Part shown: in pieces, positions 27,679-36,161 of the stretch
How positions within the stretch are numbered: the stretch's first letter is position 1
Layout of the letters: every line of letters starts with the position of its first letter
Assembly: GCF_023657595.1 (NCBI RefSeq)
Contig: NZ_CP098323.1
Coordinates: 334,001-398,000 of the forward strand
DNA length: 64,000 nucleotides
Reading direction: 5' to 3'
Origin: Cytobacillus firmus
GTDB lineage: Bacteria > Bacillota > Bacilli > Bacillales > Cytobacillaceae
Notes under the pieces: model-generated
The model's database searches: none
The model's input: only the letters and a program-made list of their open reading frames with translations
Told to the model about the DNA's origin: nothing
Position numbers and translations under genes: made by a program

Positions 27679-27731
27679 CTACGGAGAATGTTTGAAGATA
27701 ATGTTATTTTCGTGTTAATATAGTCTTTGGA

Positions 27732-27745
27732 TGAAAACGTTTTAA
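27732..27745 (+). promoter_or_regulatory. cre-like catabolite repression site upstream of pruA
   Basis: TGAAAACGTTTTAA matches 13 of 14 positions of the Bacillus cre consensus TGWAANCGNTNWCA. About 90 bp before the pruA start, consistent with CcpA control of proline breakdown. Confidence 0.55.
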
Positions 27746-27831
27746 GAGAATAGCGGACCTTGTTCCAGCATGTAAAGAGCGGGGCGCTAGTATCTGACGT
27801 TTGATATTTGTACACTCAGGAGGCGGTAAAA

Positions 27832-29379
27832 ATGGTACAACCTTATAAGCATGAGCCATTCACGAACTTTAAAGAAGAAGAACATCGTGAAGCATATTTA
27901 AAGGGTTTACAAACTGTAGAAAGCTATTTGGGCCAGGATTATGATCTATTAATTGGCGGAGAGCGCATTTCTACTGAAGATAAAATTGTATCAATCAATC
28001 CTTCTAATAAAGAAGAAGTCGTTGGCCGTGTTTCAAAGGCAAACCGCGATCATGCGGAAAAAGCGATGCAGGCTGCTGTGGAAGCATTCAAAACATGGAG
28101 AAAAGTAAAGCCGGAAACACGCGCAGATGTTTTATTCAAAGCTGCTGCGATTATCCGCCGCCGCAAGCATGAGTTCTCTGCTCTTTTAACAAAAGAAGCA
28201 GGAAAGCCTTGGAACGAGGCAGATGCTGATACTGCGGAAGCGATTGACTTCCTTGAGTACTATGCACGCCAAATCTTAGAAATCAAAGACGGAGTTCCAG
28301 TCAACAGCCGTCCGAATGAATATAACCGTTATGACTACATTCCATTGGGAGTGGGCATCATCATCTCTCCTTGGAACTTCCCGCTGGCGATCATGGCCGG
28401 CACAACTGTTGCTGCGATCGTAGCAGGAAACACAGTTCTGTTAAAACCAGCTTCTACAACACCGGTTGTGGCAGCTAAATTCGTAGAAGTGATGGAAGAA
28501 GCAGGCCTTCCAAAGGGCGTTCTAAACTTCGTGCCGGGAAGCGGTGCAGAAGTGGGCGACTACCTGGTTGACCATAAAGACACCCGCTTTATTTCCTTCA
28601 CAGGTTCACGTGATGTTGGTCTTCGCATCAACGAGCGTGCATCTAAATTAAACGAAGGCCAAATCTGGCTGAAGCGTGTCATCGCTGAAATGGGCGGTAA
28701 GGACACAATCGTTGTCGACAAAGAAGCAGACCTTGAATTGGCGGCGACTTCCATCGTGGCTTCTGCATTCGGATTCTCCGGCCAGAAGTGTTCAGCATGT
28801 TCACGTGCGGTTATCGTAGAAGATGTATACGATCAGGTTCTAGACCGTGTGGTTGAACTGACTAACGAATTAACGCAGGGCAACCCTGAAGACCAAAGCA
28901 ATTACATGGGTCCAGTCATCGACCAGGGTGCATTTGACAAGATCATGAGCTACATTGAAATCGGCAAAGAAGAAGGCAAGCTGATGACAGGCGGAGAAGG
29001 GGACAATTCTAAGGGTTTCTTTATCAAACCGACTGTATTCGCTGACCTTGCACCAGACGCGCGCTTAATGCAGGAAGAAATTTTTGGGCCTGTCGTTGGT
29101 TTCACAAAGGCAAAAGATTTCGACCATGCGCTTGAAATTGCCAACAACACGGAGTACGGCTTAACAGGAGCAGTGATCACACAGAACCGTGAGCACATCC
29201 AAAAAGCGCGTGAAGATTTCCATGTTGGAAACCTATACTTCAACCGCGGTTGTACAGGTGCGATTGTTGGATACCAGCCATTCGGCGGATTCAACATGTC
29301 AGGAACTGACTCCAAAGCGGGCGGCCCTGACTACATTCTTCTGCACATGCAGGCGAAGACTACTTCTGAAATGTACTAA
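27832..29379 (+). CDS. pruA: L-glutamate gamma-semialdehyde (1-pyrroline-5-carboxylate) dehydrogenase
   Basis: 515 aa, the length of Bacillus RocA/PutC. NAD-dependent aldehyde dehydrogenase oxidising glutamate semialdehyde to glutamate, the last step of proline and arginine catabolism. Catalytic Cys320 in [12 protein letters not shown] and Glu286 in [19 protein letters not shown] at 180-190 is the Rossmann/NAD entry; C-terminal [19 protein letters not shown] is subfamily-specific. ATG at 27832 has AGGAGG ten bases upstream; a start eight codons earlier would include the ribosome site. No proline dehydrogenase gene is in the window. Confidence 0.95.
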   Translation: MVQPYKHEPFTNFKEEEHREAYLKGLQTVESYLGQDYDLLIGGERISTEDKIVSINPSNKEEVVGRVSKANRDHAEKAMQAAVEAFKTWRKVKPETRADVLFKAAAIIRRRKHEFSALLTKEAGKPWNEADADTAEAIDFLEYYARQILEIKDGVPVNSRPNEYNRYDYIPLGVGIIISPWNFPLAIMAGTTVAAIVAGNTVLLKPASTTPVVAAKFVEVMEEAGLPKGVLNFVPGSGAEVGDYLVDHKDTRFISFTGSRDVGLRINERASKLNEGQIWLKRVIAEMGGKDTIVVDKEADLELAATSIVASAFGFSGQKCSACSRAVIVEDVYDQVLDRVVELTNELTQGNPEDQSNYMGPVIDQGAFDKIMSYIEIGKEEGKLMTGGEGDNSKGFFIKPTVFADLAPDARLMQEEIFGPVVGFTKAKDFDHALEIANNTEYGLTGAVITQNREHIQKAREDFHVGNLYFNRGCTGAIVGYQPFGGFNMSGTDSKAGGPDYILLHMQAKTTSEMY

Positions 29380-29399
29380 TAGATCTCCATTCGGAGGCG

Positions 29400-29430
29400 G
29401 GAACAGCAACTTGGTTGCTGTTCCTTTTTT
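29400..29430 (+). terminator. Terminator after pruA
   Basis: GGAACAGCAAC-TTG-GTTGCTGTTCC, an 11-bp perfect stem, followed by TTTTTT. Confidence 0.93.
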
Positions 29431-29495
29431 AGTTGGATATTCAGCCCGCTGAGGTATATGATGAAAGAAGAACTGCAGATTGGAGTGATGAAAAA

Positions 29496-30047
29496 ATGCC
29501 AATTAAAGCCCTGATCAATATTGATTACACAAATGATTTTGTTGCTGAAGACGGTGCCCTGACATGCGGCAGGCCTGGACAGCTATTGGAAAAGAAAATC
29601 TCAGAGCTCACACAAGAGTATATCGCTAGCGGGCATTACACTGTTTTTGCCATTGATGTTCATGATAAAGGAGACATCCATCACCCGGAAACAAATTTAT
29701 TCCCGCCACATAATATCAGAAACACGGAAGGAAGGAATCTTTACGGCTCATTGCAGGAGGTTTATGAAACGAACAAGGAAGCTGAAAATGTTTATTTCAT
29801 GAACAAAACCAGGTATTCTGCATTTGCAGGAACCGACCTGGAGATAAAACTGAGGGAGCGCAGTATAGAGGAAGTACACCTCGTCGGTGTATGCACCGAC
29901 ATTTGCGTCCTTCATACAGCAGTCGATGCTTATAATAAAGGGTTTAAAATAGTGATCCATAAAGATGCTGTTGCATCATTTGACCAGGATGGCCACGAGT
30001 GGGCCTTAAGGCATTTTGCAAAGACCCTTGGAGCGGAAGTAATTTAA
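29496..30047 (+). CDS. pncA: Isochorismatase-family cysteine hydrolase, nicotinamidase-like
   Basis: 183 aa. Likely converts nicotinamide to nicotinate in NAD salvage. Expected triad residues are visible: D10 in LINIDYTNDF, K104 in MNKTRYSAF and C137 in GVCTDICVLHTA; DVHD and PPHNI supply the metal-binding aspartate/histidine set. Start at 29496 places GGAGTG eight bases upstream and begins at the conserved MPIKALINIDY; an upstream TTG start would add 21 residues that look unrelated. Resembles B. subtilis PncA (YueJ), whose neighbour YueI is also in this window at 34.7 kb. Confidence 0.85.
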   Translation: MPIKALINIDYTNDFVAEDGALTCGRPGQLLEKKISELTQEYIASGHYTVFAIDVHDKGDIHHPETNLFPPHNIRNTEGRNLYGSLQEVYETNKEAENVYFMNKTRYSAFAGTDLEIKLRERSIEEVHLVGVCTDICVLHTAVDAYNKGFKIVIHKDAVASFDQDGHEWALRHFAKTLGAEVI

Positions 30048-30077
30048 ATATGCTTTCTTTATAATTATGGGAAAATA

Positions 30078-30109
30078 CAAAAAACCCTCTCCACATAGGA
30101 AGAGGGTTT
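30078..30109 (-). terminator. Terminator of the putP operon (minus strand)
   Basis: On the minus strand AAACCCTCT...AGAGGGTTT followed by TTTTGTATTTT. It lies between convergent pncA and putP and may serve both. Confidence 0.8.
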
Positions 30110-30115
30110 CTGCAA

Positions 30116-31585
30116 TTATTTTTTAAGGACTGATTTATATCGATCGTACTGTTCCTGAACTTCTGCTGATGGTGCCTTATCCAGAAGACTGACAACGATA
30201 ATCGCCAGAGCTGCAAATAGGAAGCCAGGCGCTAACTCATAAAGATCAAATAGTCCGCCGGTAAGCTGTGCCCAAACAATTACTGTTACAGCACCAACAA
30301 TAATACCGGCTAGGGCGCCATTACGAGTCATGCGCTTCCAGAACAGGCTCAGGATGATGACAGGTCCAAAGGCTGCACCAAATCCGGCCCATGCATAACT
30401 GACAAGTTCCAATACCTTGCTTTCGGGGTTATACCCTAAGAAGATAGCGATAATGGCAATGCCCAATACAGCAATTCTGCCAACAATCATTTCTTCCTTT
30501 TGGGAAGCATTTCTTCTAAAGATGGATTTATAGAAATCCTGTGCCAGCGCACTTGAAGAAACGAGCAATTGTGAGTCAACTGTGCTCATGATTGCTGAGA
30601 GAATGGCTGCTAATAGGAATCCGGCTACCCATGGATTAAAGAGTACTTGGGAAAACATAATGAACACTGTTTCAGAATTGGCAAGCGGTGCATCTGCAAA
30701 GTACGCTATTCCGGCAAAACCTACAAACAGAGCTCCGAACAGTGACAGTACCATCCAGGTCATACCGATCAACCGGGCTTTAGGAACATCATTTGTTGAT
30801 TTTAATCCCATAAAGCGGACAAGAATATGTGGCTGTCCAAAGTAGCCCAGCCCCCATGCCAGCAGGGAAACAACGCCCACAAACGTGGCTCCTGAAGCAA
30901 CATCCAAATGAGTTGGATCTATTGAACTGATCTGATTTAATGTTTCATTCCATCCGCCAAGTTCCTGAATCGCGGCAATTGGAATAATAATTAAAGCTAA
31001 GAACATTAGTATACCTTGGATAAAGTCAGTCCAGCTGGCTGCCAGGAACCCGCCAAATAATGTGTAGGACAAAATGACTGCAGCTCCGACCCAAAGCGCG
31101 AGTGTATAATCCATTCCAAATGAATTCTCTAAAAGAATAGCACCACCCACTAGACTTGAAGAAGTATAGAAAGTAAAAAAGATTAATGTAACAATTGCCG
31201 AAACAACACGCAATATTTTTGAAGTATCATGGAATCGGTTTTCAAAATATCCGGGTACCGTTATAGAATCGTTGGCTACTTCCGTGTATACACGCAGTGG
31301 TTTGGCCACAAACTGCCAATTTAAATATGCGCCGACAGCCAAGCCGATTGGAAGCCAAATCTCTCCCATACCTCCGAGATATACGGCACCAGGTAAGCCG
31401 AGCATCAGCCATCCGCTCATATCGGATGCCCCTGCACTCAAGGCTGCAACGCCAGGTCCCAGCCCTCGGCCGCCTAATACATAATCAGATAAATCTTTAG
31501 TCATTCTGGCTGCAAGCACGCCAATCAGCAGCATGCCGACCAGATACACAATAATCGCAATTAACGTTGGTATATTTATATCCAT
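30116..31585 (-). CDS. putP: Sodium/proline symporter (PutP/OpuE type)
   Basis: 489 aa sodium:solute symporter with about 13 membrane helices. Family signatures: SDYVLGGRGLGPGVAALSAGASDMSGWL at 32-60, including the sodium-site ASD(M)SGW, and GYFGQPHILVRFMG. Imports proline with sodium. Its neighbour pruA suggests catabolic use, but it occupies the place (between camS and gatC) where B. subtilis has opuE, the osmoprotective proline transporter, so either role is possible. The start ATG follows GAAAGGAGAG, and a 32-aa peptide gene sits directly upstream in the same operon. Confidence 0.93.
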   Translation of the reverse strand: MDINIPTLIAIIVYLVGMLLIGVLAARMTKDLSDYVLGGRGLGPGVAALSAGASDMSGWLMLGLPGAVYLGGMGEIWLPIGLAVGAYLNWQFVAKPLRVYTEVANDSITVPGYFENRFHDTSKILRVVSAIVTLIFFTFYTSSSLVGGAILLENSFGMDYTLALWVGAAVILSYTLFGGFLAASWTDFIQGILMFLALIIIPIAAIQELGGWNETLNQISSIDPTHLDVASGATFVGVVSLLAWGLGYFGQPHILVRFMGLKSTNDVPKARLIGMTWMVLSLFGALFVGFAGIAYFADAPLANSETVFIMFSQVLFNPWVAGFLLAAILSAIMSTVDSQLLVSSSALAQDFYKSIFRRNASQKEEMIVGRIAVLGIAIIAIFLGYNPESKVLELVSYAWAGFGAAFGPVIILSLFWKRMTRNGALAGIIVGAVTVIVWAQLTGGLFDLYELAPGFLFAALAIIVVSLLDKAPSAEVQEQYDRYKSVLKK

Positions 31586-31591
31586 ACTTAC

Positions 31592-31690
31592 TTATTCTCT
31601 CCTTTCAGCAAAATATGAGATGCCTGATAGTACGATTAATAATGGCATTGGAATAAGAAGCCAAAGCCACGTCGCCATAGTGAGATCCAT
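31592..31690 (-). CDS. Small membrane peptide (32 aa) encoded just before the symporter
   Basis: Minus-strand frame with ATG at 31688-31690, a strong GGAGGTG ribosome site, and stop six bases before the putP start. The peptide starts MDLTMATWLWLLIPMPLL, has one hydrophobic helix (about 5-24) and ends SYFAERRE. Short peptides of this kind are found next to sodium:solute symporters in Bacillaceae (symporter small accessory proteins, family knowledge). The strong ribosome site and tight spacing support a real gene. Confidence 0.75.
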   Translation of the reverse strand: MDLTMATWLWLLIPMPLLIVLSGISYFAERRE

Positions 31691-31916
31691 TTGTTCACCT
31701 CCATTTTTCTCTTAGTATCCCCATAAAATAATTCGTAGGAAAATCACCTTTTATACAGTAACATACAGTTTTGTGTTTGTTAAAAAAATTGTTTGGGGAA
31801 AGGTCCAATTCGAAAAGACGTTTATTATCATAACATAATAAAGGTTGGAGGACAAAAAATCTAAAAAACTATAAAGATACAAATGTATAAAAATTCGATA
31901 TTTCGCATTAATTTGC

Positions 31917-31935
31917 TGTTATATCTCATATAACA
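31917..31935. promoter_or_regulatory. Perfect operator-like palindrome TGTTATAT-3-ATATAACA
   Basis: Eight-base arms with a CTC centre. It is the most symmetric example of the ATATAACA motif and lies in the 334-bp gap between the divergent-side upstream region of putP and the end of the RsbR-like gene. The remainder of that gap is AT-rich with no further gene. Confidence 0.6.
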
Positions 31936-31990
31936 ACATAACTATACATCAAAATTAATAAAATTAAGTTGGTGACCTGAAGGGTTTATA

Positions 31991-32017
31991 AAAAAAGACC
32001 TAATTGTCATAGGCCCC
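31991..32017 (-). terminator. Terminator of the RsbR-like gene (minus strand)
   Basis: Minus strand GGCCTA-TGACAAT-TAGGTC followed by seven T; six-bp stem with one G-T pair. Confidence 0.7.
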
Positions 32018-32024
32018 AGTAAAA

Positions 32025-32864
32025 TTACAGATCTAATTTTCTGAACACTTTCTCTAAAGAATTTTCCGTTGTTATATCCTTAAAGTCAATTCCGAGCTGG
32101 ATGGCTGTCTGTGCGACTTCAGGACGGATGCCGAGCAAGGTTGACTGAACACCGATAAGTTTTAATGAGCTGATAACCTGGAAAATTTGGTGCGCAACCA
32201 TTGTGTCGACCATGATGACACCCGAGAGGTCAATGATTAAATGAGTAATCCCCAGCTTTACACTCTGCTGCAAAGTAGATTCCATAATAAACTTGGCCCG
32301 TTCTGTATCAATATCCCCAATGAGCGGCAGCAGCCCAACTTCTGAGGATAGCGGGATAACCGGCGTGCTTAGTTCTTTTATTAATATAGATTGCGCGCTT
32401 AATCGGCTCAGCAATATATCCATAAAGTTTTCGGTGAAGGTTTCCATTACATAATCCAGCGTATAATCAATAACTTCCTGCCAATGAAATATATCTCCTG
32501 CTTTAATATCCAAGTCGGCAGTTTCAGCAAAACGTTTTATATGCATCCAATAAACCTTTCGGAATATGGAAAGATTTCTCTGAACATCGACAAGGGAGGT
32601 TCTGGATTTAACCCGATCAGCGGACGTCTGCTTTGTCCAGTTGGCTATCGTTTCCTTCATTTCTTCTTCTGTCTGAAGCAGCGATTTTGCTACAGTCCTG
32701 AAATACTTTGTATTTTGCTCCTCAACTTTCCTTGCCCTTTCCAGCGGGGCATCGGCGGAATAGTCGGAACCAGCCTTTACGACCTGAAAACTTCTCCAAT
32801 CCTTCGTCATATCAGGGGCTTTTTCAACTAGATAATTATATAAAGATCGATTTTTATCTTCCAT
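32025..32864 (-). CDS. RsbR-type STAS domain protein
   Basis: 279 aa. N-terminal helical half (1-150) resembling the sensory non-heme-globin-like domain of RsbR paralogues, then a linker and a C-terminal STAS domain (about 165-277; ELSTPVIPLSSEVGLLPLIGDIDTERA, LIIDLSGVIMVDTMVAHQIFQ, LLGIRPEVAQT). STAS threonine/serine residues near DLSGV-MVDT are the usual RsbT phosphorylation area. Such proteins build the stressosome that feeds sigma-B. No rsbS, rsbT or sigB gene is nearby, so this is a lone paralogue (as rsbRB-D are in B. subtilis). ATG 32864 chosen for AAGGAG upstream. Confidence 0.85.
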   Translation of the reverse strand: MEDKNRSLYNYLVEKAPDMTKDWRSFQVVKAGSDYSADAPLERARKVEEQNTKYFRTVAKSLLQTEEEMKETIANWTKQTSADRVKSRTSLVDVQRNLSIFRKVYWMHIKRFAETADLDIKAGDIFHWQEVIDYTLDYVMETFTENFMDILLSRLSAQSILIKELSTPVIPLSSEVGLLPLIGDIDTERAKFIMESTLQQSVKLGITHLIIDLSGVIMVDTMVAHQIFQVISSLKLIGVQSTLLGIRPEVAQTAIQLGIDFKDITTENSLEKVFRKLDL

Positions 32865-32950
32865 AAATTCTCCTTCATCCATCAGAATGATCAAAAAAAC
32901 AACTAATCTCTATATCATAACACAGAGGGTGAAGGTGAAAAGGAGCGGGA

Positions 32951-33083
32951 TGTTATATTCAGTAAATTTTAAATTTTTTAATTAAGGGGTTCCCATTCCG
33001 GATTAACTGTTATATAATACAAAACATAGATATTTAATTGTCTTATAACAACATAGAGTAAAAATATAACAGGGTTATATTTT
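32951..33083. promoter_or_regulatory. aceA promoter region with three ATATAACA-type sites
   Basis: TGTTATAT at 32951, TGTTATAT at 33008 overlapping a TATAAT -10 (33013-33018; -35 candidate TTCCCA is poor), and ATATAACA at 33064 inside a perfect palindrome AAAATATAAC-3 nt-GTTATATTTT (33061-33083). The overlap with the -10 suggests repression. The full gap 32865-33168 holds no gene. Confidence 0.5.
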
Positions 33084-33168
33084 TAGTGCTGTTATGTTAC
33101 AGAGTGTTTTGCAGCCGGGATCTTGCTGAAATGATGATTTTTCTAAATTAAAAGGAGGATTTAATCAA

Positions 33169-34458
33169 ATGGCAGATGAAAGAGTGCGTCAGTTGCAGGA
33201 AAGCTGGGAAATGGATGAACGCTGGAATGGAGTAGAAAGACCGTACACCGCTGAGGAAGTCATTAAGTTAAGAGGATCAATTGATATCGAACATACATTA
33301 GCTCGCCGTGGTGCAGAGAAGCTATGGAAGCTTGTGAATGAAGAAGATTTCGTCAATGCATTAGGGGCGTTAACGGGAAACCAGGCTGTACAGCAGGTTA
33401 AGGCTGGGCTGAAGGCCATTTACTTAAGCGGCTGGCAGGTTGCTGCCGATGCGAACCTGTCCGGAAATATGTACCCGGACCAAAGCCTGTATCCAGCCAA
33501 CAGTGTTCCGAGTGTTGTAAAAAGAATTAATCAGGCCCTTCAGCGTGCTGATCAGATTCATCATATGGAAGGGGATCATTCCATTGATTGGTTCGCTCCA
33601 ATTGTAGCAGATGCTGAAGCAGGGTTCGGCGGCCAGCTTAATGTATTTGAACTTATGAAAGGCATGATTGAATCGGGTGCCGGCGGAGTACACTTCGAGG
33701 ACCAGCTTTCTTCTGAGAAGAAATGCGGCCATCTTGGCGGAAAGGTATTGCTTCCAACGCAGACGGCTGTTAAGAATTTAATTTCTGCAAGGCTGGCAGC
33801 AGATGTTATGGGAGTGCCGACTGTTATTGTCGCCCGGACTGATGCTAACGCAGCTGACTTGATTACCAGCGATGTAGATCCATATGATGCACCTTTTATT
33901 ACAGGGGAACGCACTCCTGAAGGATTCTTCCGGACAAAACCAGGACTCGACCAAGCGATCGCTCGGGGATTGGCGTATGCTCCTTATGCAGATCTGGTAT
34001 GGTGTGAAACATCTGAACCTGATCTTGATGAGGCCAGGCGCTTTGCTGAAGCCATTCATGGAAAATTCCCTGGCAAGCTGTTAGCGTATAACTGCTCTCC
34101 ATCATTTAACTGGAAGAAAAAGCTCGATGACGAAACGATTGCAAAATTCCAGGTAGAGCTCGGCAAAATGGGCTACAAGTTCCAGTTCGTTACTTTAGCT
34201 GGATTCCATGCGCTGAACCACAGCATGTTTGAATTGGCACGAGGCTATAAAGACCGTGGCATGGCTGCGTATTCTGAACTGCAGCAGGCCGAATTTGCCA
34301 GCGAAACACATGGCTACACGGCGACAAGACATCAGCGAGAAGTAGGCACCGGCTATTTCGACCAGGTTTCCATGGTCATCACTGGCGGGACTTCCTCGAC
34401 AACCGCTTTAAAGGGATCAACCGAGGAAGACCAGTTCACTGAAAAGCAGGAAGCTTAG
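33169..34458 (+). CDS. aceA: Isocitrate lyase
   Basis: 429 aa, a typical bacterial length. Cleaves isocitrate to glyoxylate and succinate in the glyoxylate shunt, for growth on acetate or fatty acids. The catalytic signature KKCGH is at 184-188 (Cys186), preceded by [10 protein letters not shown] with the metal-binding aspartates; NCSPSFNW lies in the C-terminal active-site part. AAAGGAGG precedes the ATG. No malate synthase gene is adjacent. Control probably involves the palindromes upstream. Confidence 0.97.
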   Translation: MADERVRQLQESWEMDERWNGVERPYTAEEVIKLRGSIDIEHTLARRGAEKLWKLVNEEDFVNALGALTGNQAVQQVKAGLKAIYLSGWQVAADANLSGNMYPDQSLYPANSVPSVVKRINQALQRADQIHHMEGDHSIDWFAPIVADAEAGFGGQLNVFELMKGMIESGAGGVHFEDQLSSEKKCGHLGGKVLLPTQTAVKNLISARLAADVMGVPTVIVARTDANAADLITSDVDPYDAPFITGERTPEGFFRTKPGLDQAIARGLAYAPYADLVWCETSEPDLDEARRFAEAIHGKFPGKLLAYNCSPSFNWKKKLDDETIAKFQVELGKMGYKFQFVTLAGFHALNHSMFELARGYKDRGMAAYSELQQAEFASETHGYTATRHQREVGTGYFDQVSMVITGGTSSTTALKGSTEEDQFTEKQEA

Positions 34459-34508
34459 TTTCTACCCTATGTAACTTGATTTTTTATCTTGTATATTCTC
34501 CTAATTTA

Positions 34509-34540
34509 CACCTCTCTTCCTTGGAAGGGAGGTATTTTTT
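34509..34540 (+). terminator. Terminator after aceA
   Basis: CCTCTCTTCC-TTGG-AAGGGAGG followed by TATTTTTT. Confidence 0.88.
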
Positions 34541-34664
34541 GCTTATCAGGCAAGCACAGTACCTCTTTCGAAAACATACATATTAAATAGGCTAAATTTG
34601 AAATAGGGCATAATACTGAATACAATGAAAGCACTGAGGTCAAATAAGGACGGAGGATGTACAA

Positions 34665-35099
34665 TTGGCTGAAAATATAGATGATTATCTTCAACAGGGG
34701 ATTCATGGACAGAAACAGACCAAGCCTGATGAGCGCCGCAAATTTCTTGGCTCGCTTCGGGAGAGGGTTATCATTGCCTTGAAGCAGCCGCAGATGAGGG
34801 AGGATGGAATCTATCCGCAGGTGGAAGAGGCCCTTAAAGCCAACAGCAAAGCTCATCTTTATCTGAATGGAAATATGAGCTACTCCTATTTATCAAAATA
34901 TATTAAATTGGCTTCAGGCTATAAGGTCGAATATACAATCGTTACCAACAAAGAACATAATTCTGAGATCGGGCTGGTTCTAGCCTATGACTATGCAATT
35001 GATAAACCGGAAATATTTGTGGATAGGAAAACGGTCAAAGCAGAAGCGAAAAAGGCGAAAAAAGGCGGCCTATTTGCCAAACTATTTAAGCGGAAATGA
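34665..35099 (+). CDS. yueI: DUF1694 family protein (YueI)
   Basis: 144 aa. MAENIDDYLQQGIHGQKQTKPDERRKFLGSLRERV is the conserved N-terminal part of YueI. The C-terminal tail is very basic (KAEAKKAKKGGLFAKLFKRK). Structurally related to ribosomal-L7Ae-like folds (family knowledge); function unknown. TTG start with ACGGAGGATG upstream. Followed at once by a terminator and then a phased repeat array. Confidence 0.88.
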   Translation: MAENIDDYLQQGIHGQKQTKPDERRKFLGSLRERVIIALKQPQMREDGIYPQVEEALKANSKAHLYLNGNMSYSYLSKYIKLASGYKVEYTIVTNKEHNSEIGLVLAYDYAIDKPEIFVDRKTVKAEAKKAKKGGLFAKLFKRK

Positions 35100-35128
35100 G
35101 CAGCGTCTGGCGCGCTGCTCTATTTTTG
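35098..35128 (+). terminator. Terminator after yueI
   Basis: GAGCAGCG-TCTGG-CGCGCTGCTC followed by TATTTTT; overlaps the stop codon. Confidence 0.87.
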
Positions 35129-35145
35129 GGGGTAAAGCATCACAA

Positions 35146-35261
35146 TACCGGCCGAAATGTGGAGTTTACGGGCCAAATTTAAAAAATACCGGCTGAAATA
35201 CAGGATTTACCGGCTAAATATAATAAAATACCGGCCAAACTTCTGCTTTTACCGGCCAATG
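35146..35261. repeat. Phased array of TTTACCGGCCAA motifs, 20-21 bp period
   Basis: Six copies of TACCGGCCAAA-like cores start at 35146, 35167, 35187, 35208, 35229 and 35250 (steps 21, 20, 21, 21, 21). The motif is the reverse complement of the 11841 array. Variants include TACGGGCC, TACCGGCTGAA and TACCGGCTAAA. It lies between the yueI terminator and the end of the convergent cupin gene. Confidence 0.92.
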
Positions 35262-35277
35262 CCAATTGTTCCGCTTT

Positions 35278-35634
35278 CTATTCCAAAGGCTTCAGATACT
35301 TATGCGGGTCCAAATCAGGACCTTCAATCACAATTGCAGTCATGCCAAGGTAAGAACCTGATTCATGTTCCTCGCCTTCAGACCAGTAAACAGCGGTTCC
35401 TTTTTGGACTGCAACCTGCTCACCGCCATCTGTTTTAACCCATCCGTCGCCTTCAACGATGAGAAATAGCTGGGGACATGCTGCCGGATGCATGCCTAAA
35501 ACACTATTATCCTTAAGATGGATACACCCAACTGTAGCTGTTTTGTTTCTGATAATCGGGCTGATGCTGGCATTGTGGCTGCTGAATTGACTAATTTCCC
35601 TGCTGACATCCAAATCAAATCGGAAAAATTCCAT
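35278..35634 (-). CDS. Cupin domain protein
   Basis: 118 aa single-cupin protein. Barrel motif 1 corresponds to GCIHLKDNSVLGMHPAACPQLFLIVEGDGWV (about 36-66) with histidine 49 and Q55/E61 in place of the usual H-x-H...E pattern; motif 2 is PAVYWSEGEEHES-like (about 80-93) with H92. Metal ligation is therefore plausible but not canonical. Substrate unknown. AGGAGGT ribosome site on the minus strand. Monocistronic, convergent to yueI. Confidence 0.8.
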   Translation of the reverse strand: MEFFRFDLDVSREISQFSSHNASISPIIRNKTATVGCIHLKDNSVLGMHPAACPQLFLIVEGDGWVKTDGGEQVAVQKGTAVYWSEGEEHESGSYLGMTAIVIEGPDLDPHKYLKPLE

Positions 35635-35857
35635 AATCTTACCTCCTGTACTTATAGTCGCATCCCCATTAATTCGGTTTTACTTTTCATATATCCTCTA
35701 GAGAAAGACACAAACACACATTTCTCCCTCAACTCATGGTAAAATAAGCAGAAGATTGCTGAAACAGCCCGCTCTCGCGTGTTGCTTTAACGCGTGAAAG
35801 TTTGGTATGATCATAATAATTGTGCATAGACAGTATTCATTTTTGGAGGTGGCATTA

Positions 35858-36148
35858 ATGTCGAGAATTTCAATAGATCAGGTTAAGCATGTTGCGCACT
35901 TGGCGCGACTTGCCATGACTGAAGAGGAAGCTGTAGCTTATACGGAACAGCTGGACAAAATGATTTCATTTGCAGAACTTTTGAATGAGCTTGATACAGA
36001 TCATGTTGAACCAACATCCCATGTTCTTGATATGAAAAATGTATTGAGGGAAGATAAGGCGAATAAAGGGCTTCCACAGGAAGAAGTTTTGAAAAATGCG
36101 CCGGAACATCAGGATGGCTATATAAAAGTGCCGTCTATCATTGAGTAG
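35858..36148 (+). CDS. gatC: Asp-tRNA(Asn)/Glu-tRNA(Gln) amidotransferase subunit C
   Basis: 96 aa, as in B. subtilis. Small subunit that wraps GatA and GatB in the complex making Gln-tRNA(Gln) and Asn-tRNA(Asn). Begins [24 protein letters not shown]; the [15 protein letters not shown] segment is conserved. ATG 35858 follows TGGAGGTGG; upstream in-frame starts at 35807 lack a site. First gene of gatCAB; stop lies 13 bp before the gatA start. Confidence 0.96.
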   Translation: MSRISIDQVKHVAHLARLAMTEEEAVAYTEQLDKMISFAELLNELDTDHVEPTSHVLDMKNVLREDKANKGLPQEEVLKNAPEHQDGYIKVPSIIE

Positions 36149-36161
36149 GGAGGGGAAAATG

